Assembly (NCBI GenBank): GCA_006386115.1
Contig: VFIW01000032.1
Coordinates: forward strand, 82,668-146,667
Reading direction: 5' to 3'
DNA length: 64,000 nucleotides
Origin: Globisporangium splendens
Taxonomy: Eukaryota; Oomycota; Peronosporomycetes; Pythiales; Pythiaceae
The notes beneath the pieces were generated by a model. That model was not told where the DNA came from. It worked only from the letters and a program-made list of their open reading frames with translations, and did not search any database. Both the position numbers and the translations under genes were made by a program. This document shows, one piece after another, positions 10,171-20,926 of the stretch (position 1 is the stretch's first letter; each line of letters starts with the position of its first letter).

Positions 10171-13100
10171 ATGGCGACGCCGACGAAGACCGCGCTGCCG
10201 GCATGGGTGGAAGTGATCGACGTGGACGACGAGGACGCGGCCGTGGAGGTCAAGACAGAGGTGCAGCAGCCTCTCGTGGTCAAGACAGAGGAGCCAACGG
10301 CGGTCGTCGACGTCAAGACGGAGGCGGTGGTCCATGCGTCTTCCTCTGCACTCGCAGACACCGAAGTGGCCATCGAGCCTTCGCCAGCAACACCAGCGCC
10401 TGAGGTGCTCCCGCCGCCTGAAGCCCCCGCGAACAAGGTGATGATCATGGGCTACAACGTGGATTTCCCGATGGGCAAGAAGCCGTTTCCCGCGCAGTTG
10501 GCTGTGATGAACAAGGTGCTGCTGTCGCTCAAGACGAGCCAGCATGCGCTGCTGGAATCGCCCACAGGCTCCGGTAAGACGCTCGCGCTGCTGTGCTCGT
10601 CGCTCACGTTTCAGCGACAGCATGCGGCCGAGTTGCTCGCGACACATGAGGCACAGCGCAAGATCGCGAAGGAAGCGCACGCGCAGAAGATGAAAGCACT
10701 CATGGACAAGGTACACCAGGCAGAGGCGGCGGCTGCGCTGCAGCAGCAGTATGGCAGTGCAGAGGCCAGCGGCATTGCGAGCGTGAAGGCAGAGAGAATT
10801 GATGATGACGATTTTGCGTCGTCGCAGCCTTCGTTCGATCGCTTCCGCTTCCAAGGTCCGAAAAGCGTCGCGACAGGCAGCGGATGGATCTCCATGGAGA
10901 GTAAGAAGAGCGCCGTGAAAATGGAAAGCGAAGCGAACGACGACTTCGACAGCAACGTGATCTTGTTATCGACCGTGAATGCGACAACAGAGAGGAAGAA
11001 CAAGCGCGTGCTGCTCGCATCATTCGCGGGCATCAACAAGAGCAACATCGACGGTGGCAGCGAGGACGATGACAACATGGAGAGCCCACCAGAGTTGAAA
11101 AAGCTCAAGACCGAGAAACGGATGCTTCCGTCGTCCTTTGCGGCGGCAGGTGTTGCTGCATCCACATCCATGGAAAGCATTTCTCATGAAAGTTTCCACG
11201 CGACGTCATCATCAAGCGACGCTGCGGATGCATCAACAACATCCACAACTTCGCGACTCATGCCGCCCAAGATCTTCTTTTGCTCGCGCACGCACTCGCA
11301 GCTATCGCAGGTCGTCGACGAGCTCAAGAACTGCCCCGTGTCGTACATGCAGAACCCCGACGCCACGAATCCGTTCACGTCCGAGCTCAAGATGTGCGTG
11401 CTGGGCTCGAAATCGCACTTTTGCATCAACAAGAAAGCGAACAAGGACCCGGGCGAGGTCGACGACAAGTGCCGCCAATTGCTGGATGTGAACGCGTGCA
11501 CGTACGCGAGCAAACGGCGCAACACGAACGATCTCCGCCGTCTGGCGCCGCCTGTGTGGGACATTGAGGACCTCGTCGCACTCGGCAAGCGCCATCGCGA
11601 GTGCGCGTTCTTCCACGCGCGCGACGTGCTTGTGGACGCCAACATCGTGTTTTGTCCGTACAATTACGTGCTGGACCCGTCGATCCGTTCGGCAGTAAGC
11701 ATTTCGCTCAAGAACGCGATCATTATCTTTGACGAGGCACACAATGTCGAGGACACGTGCCGTTCGAGCGCGAGTATGGAGCTCAACACCGAGGTCCTGG
11801 CGTTAGCGATCAAGGCGTTCACGACTGTGATCAAGAACGGTAATCGACCACCGACGTACCACAGTCTACTTAAGCTCCTGAACGGTCTCAACCGGTGGCT
11901 CCAGACGATCAACAAACATCCCAATACTATGCTCCAGCCAACGGGCTTTGAGGAGGAGAGCAAGGTCTGGTCTGGCGCCGAGTGCATTGCGATGTTTGCG
12001 GAGTACACTGGCATGACACCCGAGACTTTTAAGCAGATCAAAGCGGACTTGGCGGCCGTCTCGGAGCTTGAGAAAGAGCTTTCGAGTGCGTCCAGCGAAT
12101 CCCAGTCCTCGCAATCGTCGAAGAGTGCTGGCCGTGGTGGTGAGGATGGTAATCAAGAGGACGCGCTGCTTCTCGGTACGTTAGCGCTGAGCACCGTCCA
12201 GACCGTGCTCCACGTCGCGGATTACATGTTTCGCGGTGAGCTCAAGTACCTCGACGATTTCAAGCTGGTGGTGCGGAAATCACGCGTGAATCGGAACTCA
12301 GGTGGCCGATTCCGTGGCGCGTACGACATGAAGGCAGGCGGTGATGGCTGGGAACTCAAGATGTGCATTTGGTGCCTCAACGCTGCCGTAGCATTCTCAG
12401 ACGTCGTGAAGCAGTGCCGCAGCGTCATTTTAACCTCTGGGACGTTGAGTCCCATGGATTCGTTTGCCGGTGAGCTCGGTACGGATTTCCCAATCCGCCT
12501 AGAGGCGAACCATGTCGTGAATATGAGGAAGCAGGTGTTTGCTGGCGCGATTATGAATGGCCCTGGACGCGTCGACCTGTCAGCGACATTCAAGAACCAA
12601 CAGGAGTTCCGGTACCAGGACTCGATGGGGCAGTTGCTGCTGCAATACGTGAACGTGATCCCTGGTGGCGTGCTCATGTTCTTCCCATCGTACTCGCTCA
12701 TGGACAAATTGGTTGCTCGGTGGCAGCAAACAGGAGTGTGGGCGGAAGTGGATGCGGTCAAGACCATGTTCAGCGAACCGCGCAAAGCGGGCAAAGATTT
12801 TGATGCGCTGCTTGACGACTACAAGTATGAAGTCGCGAACGCCGGGGCAGGACGCTCAGGAACCAAGACTGGTGCCGTGTTTCTCGCCGTGTATCGAGGC
12901 AAAGTGAGCGAAGGTATTGATTTCTCGAACGACAATGCACGCGCCGTGCTCTGTGTCGGGATCCCGTTTCCGAATGTAAAAGAACTCCAAGTATCGCTGA
13001 AACGCCAGTACCAGAACGAGAAAAGCCAGGTCGACAAGAAGCTCGTGAATGGCGCTGTGTGGTACCAATTGCAAGCTTTTCGAGCACTGAACCAGGCTCT

Positions 13101-13584
13101 GGGTCGCTGCATTCGACACCGGAAAGACTATGGCGCCATCCTGCTGATCGACTCACGCCATCGTTTCCAGGCGCATACGAAATCGCTCTCAAAGTGGCTG
13201 CGGCCGTTTATCCAGGAAATCGAGGACTCCAGGCTGTGCCTCCCGTATTTTTCAGAGTTCTTTGAGCGCAATGCGCTGGAGTTTCGCACCGAGGCTGCAA
13301 TCACGGCGGCGCCTACGCCAGTGGAACCATCACCGATGGTCCTGAAGTACGAAAACGCTAGCAACACACCAGTGCACCGTGCTCCGCCTGCAACCTTGGA
13401 GTCGTCGATGAACTCGGTCAAGGCGTACCTGGAGAAACAGCGTCTGGAAAGAGGCGAACCGCAGGTATTCTCTCTTTTTCAGAAGGGCAAATCAAAAGGA
13501 GACGAAAAAGCTGTAAAACAGGAAGCCACATTACCAGACTCGATTTCAAGGTTCCGTCAGCCACCTTCGTCGACGTCGAAGTAG
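10171..13584 (+). CDS. FANCJ/BRIP1-type Fe-S superfamily 2 DNA helicase
   Basis: A single exon encodes 1137 aa. An in-frame ATG at 10087 would add 28 residues; I prefer 10171 because the added stretch looks untranslated. XPD-like helicase parts appear in order: an entry motif GYNVDFPMGKKPFPAQLAVM, Walker A ESPTGSGKT (about 130), four Cys of an Fe-S cluster (about 418-478, in HFCINKK, DKCRQ, NACTY and ECAFF), a FDEAHN box (about 521), SGTLSPMDSFAGE (about 756) and the arginine-finger motif QALGRCIRHRKD (about 976). The start motif and layout fit FANCJ/BRIP1 better than RTEL1. The family unwinds 5'-3', resolves G-quadruplexes and acts in crosslink repair. A Ser/Asp-rich insertion of about 160 residues sits between Walker A and the Fe-S region. 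The N-terminus carries SUMO-related motifs (see findings). Confidence 0.9.
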   Translation: MATPTKTALPAWVEVIDVDDEDAAVEVKTEVQQPLVVKTEEPTAVVDVKTEAVVHASSSALADTEVAIEPSPATPAPEVLPPPEAPANKVMIMGYNVDFPMGKKPFPAQLAVMNKVLLSLKTSQHALLESPTGSGKTLALLCSSLTFQRQHAAELLATHEAQRKIAKEAHAQKMKALMDKVHQAEAAAALQQQYGSAEASGIASVKAERIDDDDFASSQPSFDRFRFQGPKSVATGSGWISMESKKSAVKMESEANDDFDSNVILLSTVNATTERKNKRVLLASFAGINKSNIDGGSEDDDNMESPPELKKLKTEKRMLPSSFAAAGVAASTSMESISHESFHATSSSSDAADASTTSTTSRLMPPKIFFCSRTHSQLSQVVDELKNCPVSYMQNPDATNPFTSELKMCVLGSKSHFCINKKANKDPGEVDDKCRQLLDVNACTYASKRRNTNDLRRLAPPVWDIEDLVALGKRHRECAFFHARDVLVDANIVFCPYNYVLDPSIRSAVSISLKNAIIIFDEAHNVEDTCRSSASMELNTEVLALAIKAFTTVIKNGNRPPTYHSLLKLLNGLNRWLQTINKHPNTMLQPTGFEEESKVWSGAECIAMFAEYTGMTPETFKQIKADLAAVSELEKELSSASSESQSSQSSKSAGRGGEDGNQEDALLLGTLALSTVQTVLHVADYMFRGELKYLDDFKLVVRKSRVNRNSGGRFRGAYDMKAGGDGWELKMCIWCLNAAVAFSDVVKQCRSVILTSGTLSPMDSFAGELGTDFPIRLEANHVVNMRKQVFAGAIMNGPGRVDLSATFKNQQEFRYQDSMGQLLLQYVNVIPGGVLMFFPSYSLMDKLVARWQQTGVWAEVDAVKTMFSEPRKAGKDFDALLDDYKYEVANAGAGRSGTKTGAVFLAVYRGKVSEGIDFSNDNARAVLCVGIPFPNVKELQVSLKRQYQNEKSQVDKKLVNGAVWYQLQAFRALNQALGRCIRHRKDYGAILLIDSRHRFQAHTKSLSKWLRPFIQEIEDSRLCLPYFSEFFERNALEFRTEAAITAAPTPVEPSPMVLKYENASNTPVHRAPPATLESSMNSVKAYLEKQRLERGEPQVFSLFQKGKSKGDEKAVKQEATLPDSISRFRQPPSSTSK

Positions 13585-13627
13585 TTATCGACATTATGCA
13601 GCAGAGAACAAAATCGAAGACCCCTAC

Positions 13628-16561
13628 TTATTCGTCATCCTCGAGGAGCTCAACAATGGAATTACCGAGAGACGACCTCAAACTGCGTGTTTTCGCGGTC
13701 GACGATCTTCGTAGTGGCGTGACTACAGGGGATGAGTTCGGTGGAGCGAGCGGCTCCGATCCAGTCGGTAAAGGCAGTTGGGGAGCAGGAGCGTGTACAG
13801 GTAAATCTGTGAAGTGAACGACGGATCCACGAGCGCCATATTCGCTGACTCCGTGGTCATTGGCCGAAGTCGTATTAGAAGCCGTCTGTTGCGCACAGTG
13901 CATGACGTGCAGCATTTCGGCCTCGGATACGCTATGGAGCAGTAAGAAGACGGAATTTTCGGCCTGGAATTTTTGATAAGCGGCGAGTTCTTCCAGGACG
14001 TTGTAGCGAGATTCCATGCGTCGCATTTGCTGACGACGAGATCGCCATTCCTCACTGTTGGCAGCCGATTTGGCCGACAAGCAGAGCATGCGCACACAAA
14101 AGAACACAGGTAACGTGAGTATAGCAGAGATCTGACCAAGTTAACCCAAGAATGGAGAAGAGCTTTGTGTACCGTTTCCTGTCTTTGGTGACTTGGAACG
14201 CTTTGCGTTTCTCGGACAGTAGCGTGCGCAGCATGGATACTTTGAGGTGCAGCGACACTTTCTCGGTATGCGAGGACGGTGGTGTCATGACTGCACCCGC
14301 GAGTGCATTCCAGGAAGACGACGGCGATGCGGTGTGCTTGCCGCGAGCGGGATGCAGTGGTAAGATCAGTGCCAGTGGCGAATGCAGGTGTGTGTGCTTT
14401 GGATCGTTGGTGCTGTGCAAGTTGGTCGTGTAGAAATCCTGCATCGCGTGCTGCAGGTCTTTCTCCATCTGGTGGCGAAACTCGAGGTCGTGCTTCACTT
14501 TGCTGCTGATATTGTGCTGTTGTCGAGCGTGCAGCGGCAACCCTCGCGTCAGAACACGGGAAATGGTGGCGATGGACGGCGTGTTGTTGTTGTTGTTGTT
14601 GTTGTTTCCCAGCGAAGCCGAGGTCGCTGAGATCGGAGTCTGGATCGTGCCGCCGTTTTTTAGGTGACGATGATCTGGAAATCCCGGACGCGTTTTCGGA
14701 ACCGCAAAATCAGCCTCCGAAACTTGACGTCCTGGAACTCGAACCACGACGTGACGATGATCGCGATCGCGACGATCTTGTGCTTGTTCTGCTTGCGCTG
14801 GACCCACCGGCGCATCGACGATTGCAGCAGCTGGATCGCCTTCATCACCACGGGCATGCGATAGAACGGCGACTTGAGCGACGCGTTCGCTGAGTAGCGG
14901 AACCACAAGACGGAGTTGCAGCGCGCTTTTGCTCGTATGCGCCAAAAATTCTGTATTTTCTTGGCCGATGTGACTTGCCGAATGGCATCGCGACGCACTT
15001 TCCAGTCGTGAAAGGTGTCGAGCCACTTGACCGTGGACTGGGCGAGTGTGGAGACCAGCAGCCATTGGCGCTGGTGGTAGGTTCGCCGCGCTTCCTCCTG
15101 CCGCTTCTGGCGACGCGTCTGCTATCGATTCACGGAGTTGCGCACAGCGGCTTCCTCACTCGCATCGAAAAGCTGTTTCCGCTTGAGCGCGTGCTGCTGC
15201 TTGTGTTCGATGAGGGATGGGAAAATAGGCGTCTGCGACGGCTTCTACAGCAGATTGAGGCACGATTGCCGTTTGTTTTTCAGGATCAAGTTTTCGCCGT
15301 GGCTCAAGATGAGCTGCTGCTGCTTCTCGCATTGCCTTTGCACCATCTGCGCAAGCACCTGCGGCAGCGAGCGCAACTCGTCCATGCGCGACACGAGATT
15401 ACGGCTCTTGAGCGCTGCAGATGTTTGCTCGCGGAGTTCGCTGCGTCGAGTGGAGAATTTGGGCTTCGTATGAGCCTTCAAGGTCACCAGGAGCTCAGGT
15501 GGTTGCCGAGGCATGCTGCTCGTGGTTCCTGTGCCATTGCTCATATTGTTGCTATTCAAGATCGCTGCTGGGTTCTGGAACAGTGTCACCAAGAGCCTGT
15601 CGACGTCACGATTCGTTTCTTCGTGGGACACCAGCAGCGATTTCTCGGTCTCGGTGAGTGGTGCACGTTCGCTGAGTGGAGCGAGACCATGACGTCGAGG
15701 CGATTTAGTGCTGCAGCTTGCGAGCACGCGCTGGTGATACGTGGACCCAGAGAACGACAGCTGTCGTGGCCGTGTCGGCGCCAAGGTCTCGTTGGCTTTG
15801 GTAGTAGTTGGCGATAAGACTCGGTGCGCTTCTTTGGTTCGTGGAGTCAGGATCACCTTCTGGATCATCTCTTCGACCCGCTGCTCGCGTCGCCGCGGTG
15901 CCAGGTTCTCGCGCTGGCGGTAGATCAGCCAATCCGTCGACTGCAGTTGTTGCACACGCGTACCAAGCGCGTTTGCATCGGTCGATGCGATTGTGGTGTC
16001 ATCACCTGCAAGTGAAGCTTCAATCAGGCGTGCTGCTCGACTTGACGTTGTGCGAGGACTACTGTCAGCGAACGCGTCGTCTTCTCTATCGTTGTTGCTG
16101 CTTTGGGATCGTGCGATTGGGAGATCGCCATGGAGTTTTCGACGCCCTAGAGCAACGACGGGGATCTCTGCTGCATGCGGACCGTAGTCTTCCACGATGG
16201 TTGTCGCTGCTTCCGGTTCGGTTGGTCCAGTGACTTCAGCTGCGTCTTCCCCCTCAAGTTCTTCTTCGTACTCGGGCAGCATGTCCTTGTCGATCGCGCG
16301 CCGCTTCTCGTCGTTGCGGCTCTTGAGGTGGAAGCCATCGCGCACAGCAAAGTGCTTGTCGCTTGTCTTCGATGTTGCTGCTGCAAGTTTTTGCTTGGAT
16401 GTCGACGACGGCGGGTCTGCAGTCGGGTGATTGGACGCATGCTGCACGCATAAATGGGCATGTACATAACGAACAAAGAAAGCGTGAGTCGTCAGTGGTG
16501 GAGAAGGAACGGGGATGATGCTCTTCACGTGTAAACGCACTCGTTGCGATTGCACAGTCAT
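13628..16561 (-). pseudogene. IQ-motif/coiled-coil protein gene with two internal TAG codons and a frame change
   Basis: The minus-strand frame from the ATG at 16561 reads through a Ser/Thr/Arg-rich region to TAG at 15245-15247. The same frame continues as coherent Lys/Gln-rich coding sequence (LIEHKQQHALKRKQLFDAS) to another TAG at 15122-15124. It then continues through QKRQEEARR and two IQ-like segments (KKIQNFWRIRAKARC and AIQLLQSSMRRWVQRK) that would bind calmodulin or centrin. Near 14665 the frame changes by one base, explained by an indel next to an A6 run or by an 89-nt intron (14640-14728). An Asn run (about 14583-14606) and a charged region follow. A well-phased 91-nt intron (14055-14145) leads to the last exon, which ends ELLEDDE. 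Good introns and composition argue for a recently working gene; the TAGs may be decay or base-call errors (each is one change from CAG). The specific function is unknown. Confidence 0.55.
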
Positions 16562-16710
16562 GGGCACAGAAGAGGAGTCGACGACAATATGCAGTCAGTC
16601 ATTCGTCCTCTCTCACATTGTCTGTGCTGGCAACATGCGAGGTTTAAAGGCGACGAAACCTATCAAGAGCGTTTTACACGGCCGAAACGGACCCCAAGAT
16701 CCGTTCAATT

Positions 16711-17642
16711 ATGGAGAAGGTCCCAGTTGTGGAAGGTGTGACTCGTTTGGAAATGAGCTCGAGTGGTTCGCGTTTTGCTTCATCGTCCGTGAGCTCGGCA
16801 GTCTCAGTGACTGCATCGCTGGTACTATCGACGGCATTTGGTGCAGACCCATACGAGAACAAAGCGTTCGATGCAGAGAGCAGTGCGAACTTTGACATGG
16901 TAGACGCTGCCGGCGGATCTTCTAGGAGCCGTGAAGAAGGTAGAGAAGGTCAGCGCGATCACAGCGACAACGAGGAGAACGCGTATGACGAGGACGAGTT
17001 TGAAGGTGAATTACCGCAGAGTAGTATCGTCAGTCCATCTATAGATGCATCTTGTGTTGGAGACTACAGCGACGACCATTTTGAAGATGCAGAAGCGTCA
17101 TTGAGTGAATTATAGGAGCGCAACTACCTCGTGCGTGGATCGACAAGCTGATGAACAAAGCGAAGGTCGAGCGATTCTTGAGCACGTGCGTTGGCAGTGC
17201 CTTGAGCAGCGATAATGAGGACGGTCGAGATGTGTCTTCATTGCGCGAGTCGATGCCAGAGACAAGAGCAGAGTATCGTAAACCTCTATCGCCTAGTCTT
17301 CAGACGTTCTGCTCGGTAAAGCAAGCACGCTTGGAAGGCAAACTCGCGACGTTGCAGATGGAAAATGAGTGGCGCCGTCACCACACTGGGAATGAGACCA
17401 CGGGAAACGCAATGAGCATCGCGACGCTGGAATTCATGCACGGCATGATGGTCGAGCAGCGGAAGATCGCCTGCGTTGGCAATGGCACAGGTCCTAGTTT
17501 GGAGCATCGCGCGTCAAATAACTTTGAACCAACCACGGTGATGGCTCAAACGTGCCTCGAAGAGTCCAGGATGCTTGTGGAGCGAGCTAATCGACTGCTG
17601 CCGTCTACAAAACACGAGCGACGCGCCGTTGCATCCAACTGA
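16711..17642 (+). CDS. Acidic, Ser-rich protein of unknown function
   Basis: Two open blocks, 16711-17115 and 17151-17642, join in frame if a 92-nt intron is removed (17024-17115, donor GTATCG, acceptor TTATAG). This gives about 279 aa. The first half is Ser/Val-rich then strongly acidic (NEENAYDEDEFEGELPQ). The second has a helical, charged middle (SVKQARLEGKLATLQMENEW) and a Met-rich patch. No known domain, signal peptide or membrane segment is visible. It is divergent from the IQ-motif gene, sharing only about 150 bp of upstream DNA. The ATG at 16711 is the first in this frame, but an earlier ATG at 16636 in another frame leaves room for an extra exon. Confidence 0.5.
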
Positions 17643-17741
17643 GTAAATAAAACTATAACATACTAATGTATTACCGCATGATGCTTGGGCAATAATATCA
17701 CGCATCATCTGCACTCCTTGCTTGAAGGTATCTATATTCGT

Positions 17742-19223
17742 TCAGACGCTGTTGTCCACTTGTTTACCGTAGCCGTCGTTGTACTCTTCAGGGTAGATCT
17801 CGAGCCACGCGCTGTGCAGTCTCGCGTAGTGATCTGGTCGCGTCAATTGCCATCCGTGCGGGTCTTCGGCCCAGAGCACAAAGATGGTCGTCACAGCACT
17901 CGCGATCACGGTCATGAACAGGTTGTTGACGCCGTAGCCGATGAGGAAGGCGAAAATGGCGACGATCACATCCGGGTGCTCAAACATCGCCAAGCGTTCC
18001 TTGTCCGTGTCGTGCACCATTTTGACAGCGATGTACGCGCTCACAGCACCGATGATCAGGTTGCCCAGGAAGAACACGTTGCCGGTCAAGTCGTCGTTCA
18101 CAATCGCGCTCCAGCCCTTGCTCTTAAACAGCTTGAACACGTGGCGACTCGCCGTCACGAACGAGTACCCGTAGCAGCCAACGTACGTGTACGCAAAGCG
18201 GTTGAAAAACTCGATCCAGCTCTCAATGCAGCCGATGATGCACGACAAGCAGGAAAAGATGCACGCGACCGCGCAGTTGCCGCTTTGGTTGGCCATGGAC
18301 GCCAGAATCGACAACATCCACCGAATCGTTTCCAGGATCGCGACGATCAACGAGCCGAAGCAAATACTACCCAAGTTGAGCGTCACCGCACGCAGCCAAG
18401 CCCCCAACGTGATGAATGGAGATGTCGACGCATTTTTCCATGCCGCCACCGTTCCAGCGACTGTCACGCCAATAATGTTTTTCAGTACGAATGTGCACCA
18501 AAAGTAGACCAGCATCATCCCACAGAGCACGCCAAGCACAGCACCAGTGACGACCTTGACATCACAGTTATCCACAGTGCACACATCTTCGATCTTGAGG
18601 TAGTCCTGGTGGAACATGAGCCCGAGACTTCCCAGCGACCACGTGAACGCCCATCCGACCTGTACGAGCACCATAACCGCGGCGACGACCAGCGTCATCG
18701 GCAACCGAAACACCGCACTCCCTGCCACGCGCAAGTGAGCCGCGGCAAATTTGATGCGCTTGCGCACACAGCAAGCGTACAGGATCATCAGGAACGCGAA
18801 GAGCCCGAACACAACCGCTGGCCACCAGTAGAACTTGGTTCCGCTGTCATACGACAACTTGGTAAACACGTACGCGGCGACGATGTTGAGCAGGATAATG
18901 ACGCCGAGCGCGAGCCAAATGAGGATCTTGCCTGCGACGATCATGATCCCGATCCACACGAGCGACATACCCATGGCGGCGAATCCGCTCGTGAGCACGT
19001 ACTTGAGCAGCACGCGGATGCCCGTGTTCTCACTGAGCCCCTGGACCTGTGTCGCATCGATAAAGTCGCTGCCGTAGCTGCCGGCGAAGTAGATGGTGAG
19101 CCCCACGAGGAAGAGGAACGGCAGCAGGAAGAACACATCGTTGCACTCGCGCTTGGACTGGATCGGCTCGTGCGCCACGTACTCGCGCTGCTCCTGCGCC
19201 GTGTCGCTGCGCGTGTACACCAT
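17742..19223 (-). CDS. Choline-transporter-like (CTL/SLC44, Pns1-type) membrane protein
   Basis: An intronless 493-aa frame starts with ATG at 19223 (MVYTRSDTAQEQREY). About ten hydrophobic helices are spread from residue 30 to 455, with Cys-rich loops (VCTVDNCDV) and a conserved central block around FITLGAWLRAVTLNLGSICFG. The downstream segment YVGCYGYSFVTASRHVFKL resembles the diagnostic C-terminal region of SLC44/CTL proteins, which move choline or related substrates. Yeast Pns1 is the fungal relative, of uncertain substrate. The N-terminus is short and polar with no signal peptide. Substrate cannot be told from sequence. The 3' end faces the unknown gene at 16711-17642, and the tails are 99 bp apart. 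Confidence 0.87.
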   Translation of the reverse strand: MVYTRSDTAQEQREYVAHEPIQSKRECNDVFFLLPFLFLVGLTIYFAGSYGSDFIDATQVQGLSENTGIRVLLKYVLTSGFAAMGMSLVWIGIMIVAGKILIWLALGVIILLNIVAAYVFTKLSYDSGTKFYWWPAVVFGLFAFLMILYACCVRKRIKFAAAHLRVAGSAVFRLPMTLVVAAVMVLVQVGWAFTWSLGSLGLMFHQDYLKIEDVCTVDNCDVKVVTGAVLGVLCGMMLVYFWCTFVLKNIIGVTVAGTVAAWKNASTSPFITLGAWLRAVTLNLGSICFGSLIVAILETIRWMLSILASMANQSGNCAVACIFSCLSCIIGCIESWIEFFNRFAYTYVGCYGYSFVTASRHVFKLFKSKGWSAIVNDDLTGNVFFLGNLIIGAVSAYIAVKMVHDTDKERLAMFEHPDVIVAIFAFLIGYGVNNLFMTVIASAVTTIFVLWAEDPHGWQLTRPDHYARLHSAWLEIYPEEYNDGYGKQVDNSV

Positions 19224-20242
19224 TCTGTTGGTTTCCCTTTGGTTTTTGTTTTACGGTATACTGGGGGCTTGACTTGAACTTGTCTGGCTCTTTGACTTGT
19301 GCACTTGAGCGCAAATGCGGGAATGGGACGCTCCAAGTGCGGGGCGGTGCAGGAAACGGATTTTTTTCGGGTTTTTTCTGGCTTTGTGGATACAGGACGG
19401 TGGTACGCAGCTGCGGCACAAAGGAGCGGGCAGATTGCAAGTTGGACACAAACGAAGGGCGATGAGGGAATTCAATTGCTTGTGAAAAACAGTCGGGTAT
19501 GTGTAGTATCTGATGCTTTAGTAAAGGCGTTTTACTTCCTCGAGAAATTGTATCCTGCTAAAGTGGATGATAGTGTCAATGATCTCTGTGCGGGTGGGAT
19601 GGCTGCTTGCACGACACAAATGATATATAAATTTTAGCAGGGACTAATCATTTGCATCAAATCGATTCGTTCCTTTTACTAATAACAAGAGGCAAAGGGA
19701 TGGGCTGCGACAACGAGCACTTGTTTACCCCCATATTTTGGCAGCGAAACTGAGCGTAATGACGCGGTGCTGTGAACCGTGAAGGAGATTTGAAAGCGGG
19801 TCTTTCGCTGAGACGACCTTGGTGCTGCCCTACAGATCAATGTGGATGGAGACTATCCCAAGATTAAACAAAAAGTCGAGCAACCCACAATGGATTCGTG
19901 CGTGAGGACAAGCTGGGTGTTTCCGCTGTAAAGCTGAGCATATCCAATGCTGCGCAAAATGACAGCGGAAATAGGATATATTTCTTCCCAGCACAGAATT
20001 TTGCATTCTTGATCTCAGTCTGATCATGGCACTCCGCTGCGTGTTTCAACTGGATGGTAAATTAATCCCAATGTTCTCAAAAGAGCAAAGGAACATGGCT
20101 ATTTTTTGAGTAGATGTTGCATTACCTGACCTAAACTTGTTCTCACACGTGGTCTGACAGCAACATTACCTCGCGTGATATTGTGAACGAACCGCTAGAC
20201 CTCGAAAAGTCGGCGACACTCATTCTGTTCCAGGCACCAGTA
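19224..20242. other. Intergenic, AT-richer
   Basis: No supported gene. Base composition turns AT-rich beyond about 19480, marking the change from the housekeeping block to the repeat-rich block. Short frames lack domains. Confidence 0.5.
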
Positions 20243-20344
20243 CAGTGCTGGCAATAAGTATACTGCCTCACACATTTTTGTCAATTATTAGCGAATCAGG
20301 GAGCGTTTCGAGCTGTAATTTAAACCGATGAAACAACACTCGAT

Positions 20345-20890
20345 TTGGAGTCGATTGACACATTCCATTTGAAAAATCGGACGCGAGCAGCTCCCTCAAC
20401 GCAAAAAAAAGACCGAATTGGCGGTCCGGTTGGCTGGCAACAGCCATACTGCCATAGCGTCTTTGCACGCTCTGGAACGCTCTCTATTTTGTGTATCAAT
20501 GTCGAGAGACCCGCACTCATCGAGGACGAGATGGGGAAGATTCTGGCCTTCCATCAGTGCGGGGAGAGCCAACAAGAGATCGCCAAGCGACTGGGCCGTT
20601 CTCGACCAATAGTTGTGTCATTTTAGGCTGCGTCAGAAGCGTACGGAATGCAAAAGAGGCTGGATGGCCACCCAAACTGACCAAGACCTCCCAACGGCTG
20701 CTCATTCGCACGGTTTCTACTGATCTACACAGATCCAAAGAGGTGTGTAGGTCAGTTGGGACTAATAGCCATCCCCAGTGAGCACGGCAACTCCTCCAAG
20801 AGCACCCTCATCTAGCCTATGCAAAGTACATGGTGGAAAAATTGCAACTGAATTGAAATGTGGTTATGGTTCATGTCGCTACTCACAAAT
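20345..20890 (+). pseudogene. Tc1/mariner transposase, 5' fragment
   Basis: The frame from 20345 contains a helix-turn-helix typical of Tc1-like transposases (ILAFHQCGESQQEIAKRLGR). It stops at 20624-20626. A second frame continues with the linker and second DNA-binding motif (GWPPKLTKTSQRLLIRTVST), then LAYAKYMVEKLQLN followed by a stop near 20856, where family members carry Trp (TGG to TGA). The DDE catalytic domain is absent because the sequence runs into the LTR. It cannot encode an active enzyme. Confidence 0.7.
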
Positions 20891-20926
20891 GAACCCCAAG
20901 GGATCCTACAGGCTTTTATAACTAAA

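Noticed and set aside
17685..19277. 530-codon plus-strand frame opposite the transporter gene
   Set aside because: His/Asp/Arg-rich antisense shadow of a hydrophobic protein.
20345..20626. An active Tc1/mariner transposon
   Set aside because: The DDE catalytic domain is absent in both arms and the transposase frame is broken.
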